DNA of 6,948 nt from Treponema sp. Lineage in GTDB: Bacteria > Spirochaetota > Spirochaetia > Treponematales > Treponemataceae. A model generated the notes under the pieces. It was given only the letters and a program-made list of their open reading frames with translations, did no database searches and had not been told where the DNA came from. The translations under genes and the position numbers were made by a program. Every line of letters starts with the position of its first letter. The first letter of the stretch is position 1. Positions 5,403 through 6,948 of the stretch are shown one piece after another. Where the stretch lies: positions 1-6,948 of the forward strand of contig JAITOJ010000102.1 of NCBI GenBank assembly GCA_031290005.1, given 5' to 3'.

Positions 5403-6948
5403 CGCTGCAAACCCAATCCCTTCAGGGCATCCGCCAGAGCGGGCAAATCGAAAAAGACTGGAAGACTCTCATCTTGCTGATTCTCGTCATTGCCAGTTTT
5501 GCTTTATTTGCTCTCAAGCTGTTTTCCATGCAGGTGGTGGAAGGAGCATCCTACCGCAACCGGTCGGTGACCATTTCCAGCCGGTCAAAGACGATTGCCG
5601 CCCAGCGGGGAGAGATTTATGACCGGAACGCTTCCTCTCCCCTGGTCATCAGTACCGATTCCTTCGCGGTGGACATCACGCCAGGGGAAATCCCCAAAGA
5701 CGAGTACGATACAGTGGCGGTTAAGCTGGCGGGTTTTTTGGGAATCTCCAAGGTGAGTATCGACGCTAAAGTTCCGCCCCCGATGCGGACATCCTTTTCT
5801 TCCATTGAAGTCAAAGCAAAGGTGCCGTTTTCGGAAATCACCAATATCGCGGAGAATATCTCCGATTTGCCGGGAATTTCCTGGCGTTCCAAGCCCAATC
5901 GGAACTACCTGGAAACCGGTTCCATTTCCCACGTCATTGGCTACGTGGGGGATATTACCCGTGACGAATTGAAGATTCTCTACAATCAAGGATACACCAA
6001 CACCAGCGTGGTGGGCAAGACGGGTATCGAAAAACAGTACGATTCGGTTTTGCAGGGCAAGGCGGGCAGCGAGTCCGCCACCGTGGACGTGCGCGGCCGG
6101 CTCATGTCTCCCAAACCCGTGGTGACCGCCCCGGAGATGGGGGAAAACCTGGTGCTTACCATAGATACCCGGATTCAGCGGCTGGCGGAAGAGGCTCTGG
6201 GCAGGAGGGTAGGGGCGGCGGTGGTGCTGAACGCTGGGACGGGAGAAATCCTTGCCATGGCGTCCTATCCCTATTTTGACGCCAACACAATTAGTTCCGG
6301 CGGTTCCATCAGCGGGGGAGAGAATAACCCTTTTTTGAATCGGACGGTGAACGCCGTATATCCTCCGGCCTCCACCTTCAAAATCGTGATGACCACCGCG
6401 AATCTGGCGGAAAACGCCTTTCCCAAAGAACGGACCATCGAATGTACCGGCTCAATCACCTATGGAGGGCGGACCTTCCACTGCCACGTCTATCCCGGCA
6501 GGCACGGTTTTATGAATTTACAGAACGCCCTGGCCCAGTCCTGCAACGTGTATTACTGGACGGTCGGGCGGGACAGTCTTGGGGTAGATCAGATAAGCTA
6601 TTACGCCAATATATTCGGCATCGGGGAACCCCTGGAAATTGACCTGCCCGTTTCTTCCGACGGATTTATGCCTACCGCCCAGTGGAAGGAGCGGCGGTAC
6701 CATGAAAAATGGATGGGGGGCGACACCATGGGCATTTCCATCGGCCAGGGCTATACTCTGGTAACTCCCCTGCATATGGCAAACGTGGCGGCCATGGTTG
6801 CCAACGGGGGCAAAATCTACCGCCCCCATCTGCTCAAGGAAGTCCGCGACCCCGGAACCGGGGAAGTCATCAGCCGGGTGGAACCGGAGATTCTGCACGA
6901 ATCCAGTATTCCCCAGGAGACCTGGCGTCTGGTGCAGTCCTATATGCG
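5399..6948 (+). CDS. mrdA: Penicillin-binding protein 2 (elongation-specific transpeptidase), 5' part, cut by window end
   Basis: This class B PBP cross-links peptidoglycan of the lateral wall together with the RodA glycosyltransferase. 516 codons are present with no stop. The ATG at 5399 overlaps the mreD TGA (ATGA), and AAGGAG (5385-5390) sits 8 nt upstream. A membrane anchor lies at about residues 22-44. The non-catalytic pedestal domain carries RGEIYDRN (70-77) and VVGKTGIEKQYD (204-215). The transpeptidase domain begins near 250 with NLVLTIDTRIQ and VVLNAGTGEILAMASYPYFD. Catalytic motif 1 is STFK (325-328, nucleophile S325) in the context YPPASTFK. Motif 2 is SCN (381-383). Further conserved text includes SIGQGYTLVTPLHMA (447-461). 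The third motif, K-T/S-G, lies beyond the window, so intactness there cannot be judged. FtsI is less likely given the mre context and the PBP2-type cysteines C349 and C362. A rodA gene may be expected next. Confidence 0.95.
   Translation, partial: MTLQTQSLQGIRQSGQIEKDWKTLILLILVIASFALFALKLFSMQVVEGASYRNRSVTISSRSKTIAAQRGEIYDRNASSPLVISTDSFAVDITPGEIPKDEYDTVAVKLAGFLGISKVSIDAKVPPPMRTSFSSIEVKAKVPFSEITNIAENISDLPGISWRSKPNRNYLETGSISHVIGYVGDITRDELKILYNQGYTNTSVVGKTGIEKQYDSVLQGKAGSESATVDVRGRLMSPKPVVTAPEMGENLVLTIDTRIQRLAEEALGRRVGAAVVLNAGTGEILAMASYPYFDANTISSGGSISGGENNPFLNRTVNAVYPPASTFKIVMTTANLAENAFPKERTIECTGSITYGGRTFHCHVYPGRHGFMNLQNALAQSCNVYYWTVGRDSLGVDQISYYANIFGIGEPLEIDLPVSSDGFMPTAQWKERRYHEKWMGGDTMGISIGQGYTLVTPLHMANVAAMVANGGKIYRPHLLKEVRDPGTGEVISRVEPEILHESSIPQETWRLVQSYM

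Noticed and set aside
6017..6025. KTG in PBP2 (residues 207-209) as the third catalytic motif
   Set aside because: It precedes the SxxK motif and belongs to the conserved GKTGIEKQYD pedestal segment; the true K-T/S-G should lie after the window end.
1..6948. Mobile elements, CRISPR arrays, tRNAs, defence genes or other novel systems
   Set aside because: No repeats, transposase motifs, inverted terminal repeats or unassigned spaces longer than 60 nt are visible; the window is filled by conserved core genes and rnpB.

Overview
The window is about 7 kb of bacterial chromosome with roughly balanced base composition. All genes lie on the + strand and are tightly packed. The order is rpoD (3' end), coiled-coil/zinc-ribbon protein, RNase P RNA, membrane-anchored TPR protein, mreB, mreC, mreD, mrdA (PBP2, 5' part). 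From memory, this order resembles the Treponema chromosome (the rpoD to mrdA stretch of T. pallidum). The base composition, higher in GC than many host-associated treponemes, would suit a free-living or gut (for example termite-gut) treponeme. Genus-level placement is an inference; no database was searched.

Left part (1-1544): the C-terminal 203 residues of the housekeeping sigma factor end at 612. A near-consensus sigma-70 promoter, TAGACA-17 bp-TATAAT, overlaps the rpoD stop codon and drives the next gene. That gene encodes a 292-residue coiled-coil protein with a four-cysteine zinc ribbon and a strongly acidic tail.

Middle (1545-1983): a complete type A RNase P RNA starts only about 15 nt after the preceding stop codon. 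It ends in a long-range P1 helix whose 3' strand runs straight into a T9 tract. The next start codon follows 17 nt after that tract. The RNA gene has no obvious promoter of its own, and the genes downstream have none that I can see.

Right part (1984-6948): an elongasome (cell-shape) operon. A single-pass membrane TPR protein precedes mreB, mreC, mreD and mrdA. MreB forms actin-like filaments, MreC and MreD link them across the inner membrane, and PBP2 cross-links lateral-wall peptidoglycan. Spacing tightens along the operon: 22 nt before mreB, 5 nt before mreC, then 1-nt and 4-nt stop/start overlaps before mreD and mrdA. This points to one message with translational coupling. mrdA is cut by the window edge before its third catalytic motif.

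This is a conserved core region, with no mobile element, CRISPR array or foreign-looking gene. The least-characterised items are the TPR protein next to mreB, the acidic-tailed zinc-ribbon protein, and the way rnpB sits between protein genes with termination apparently built on its own P1 helix.
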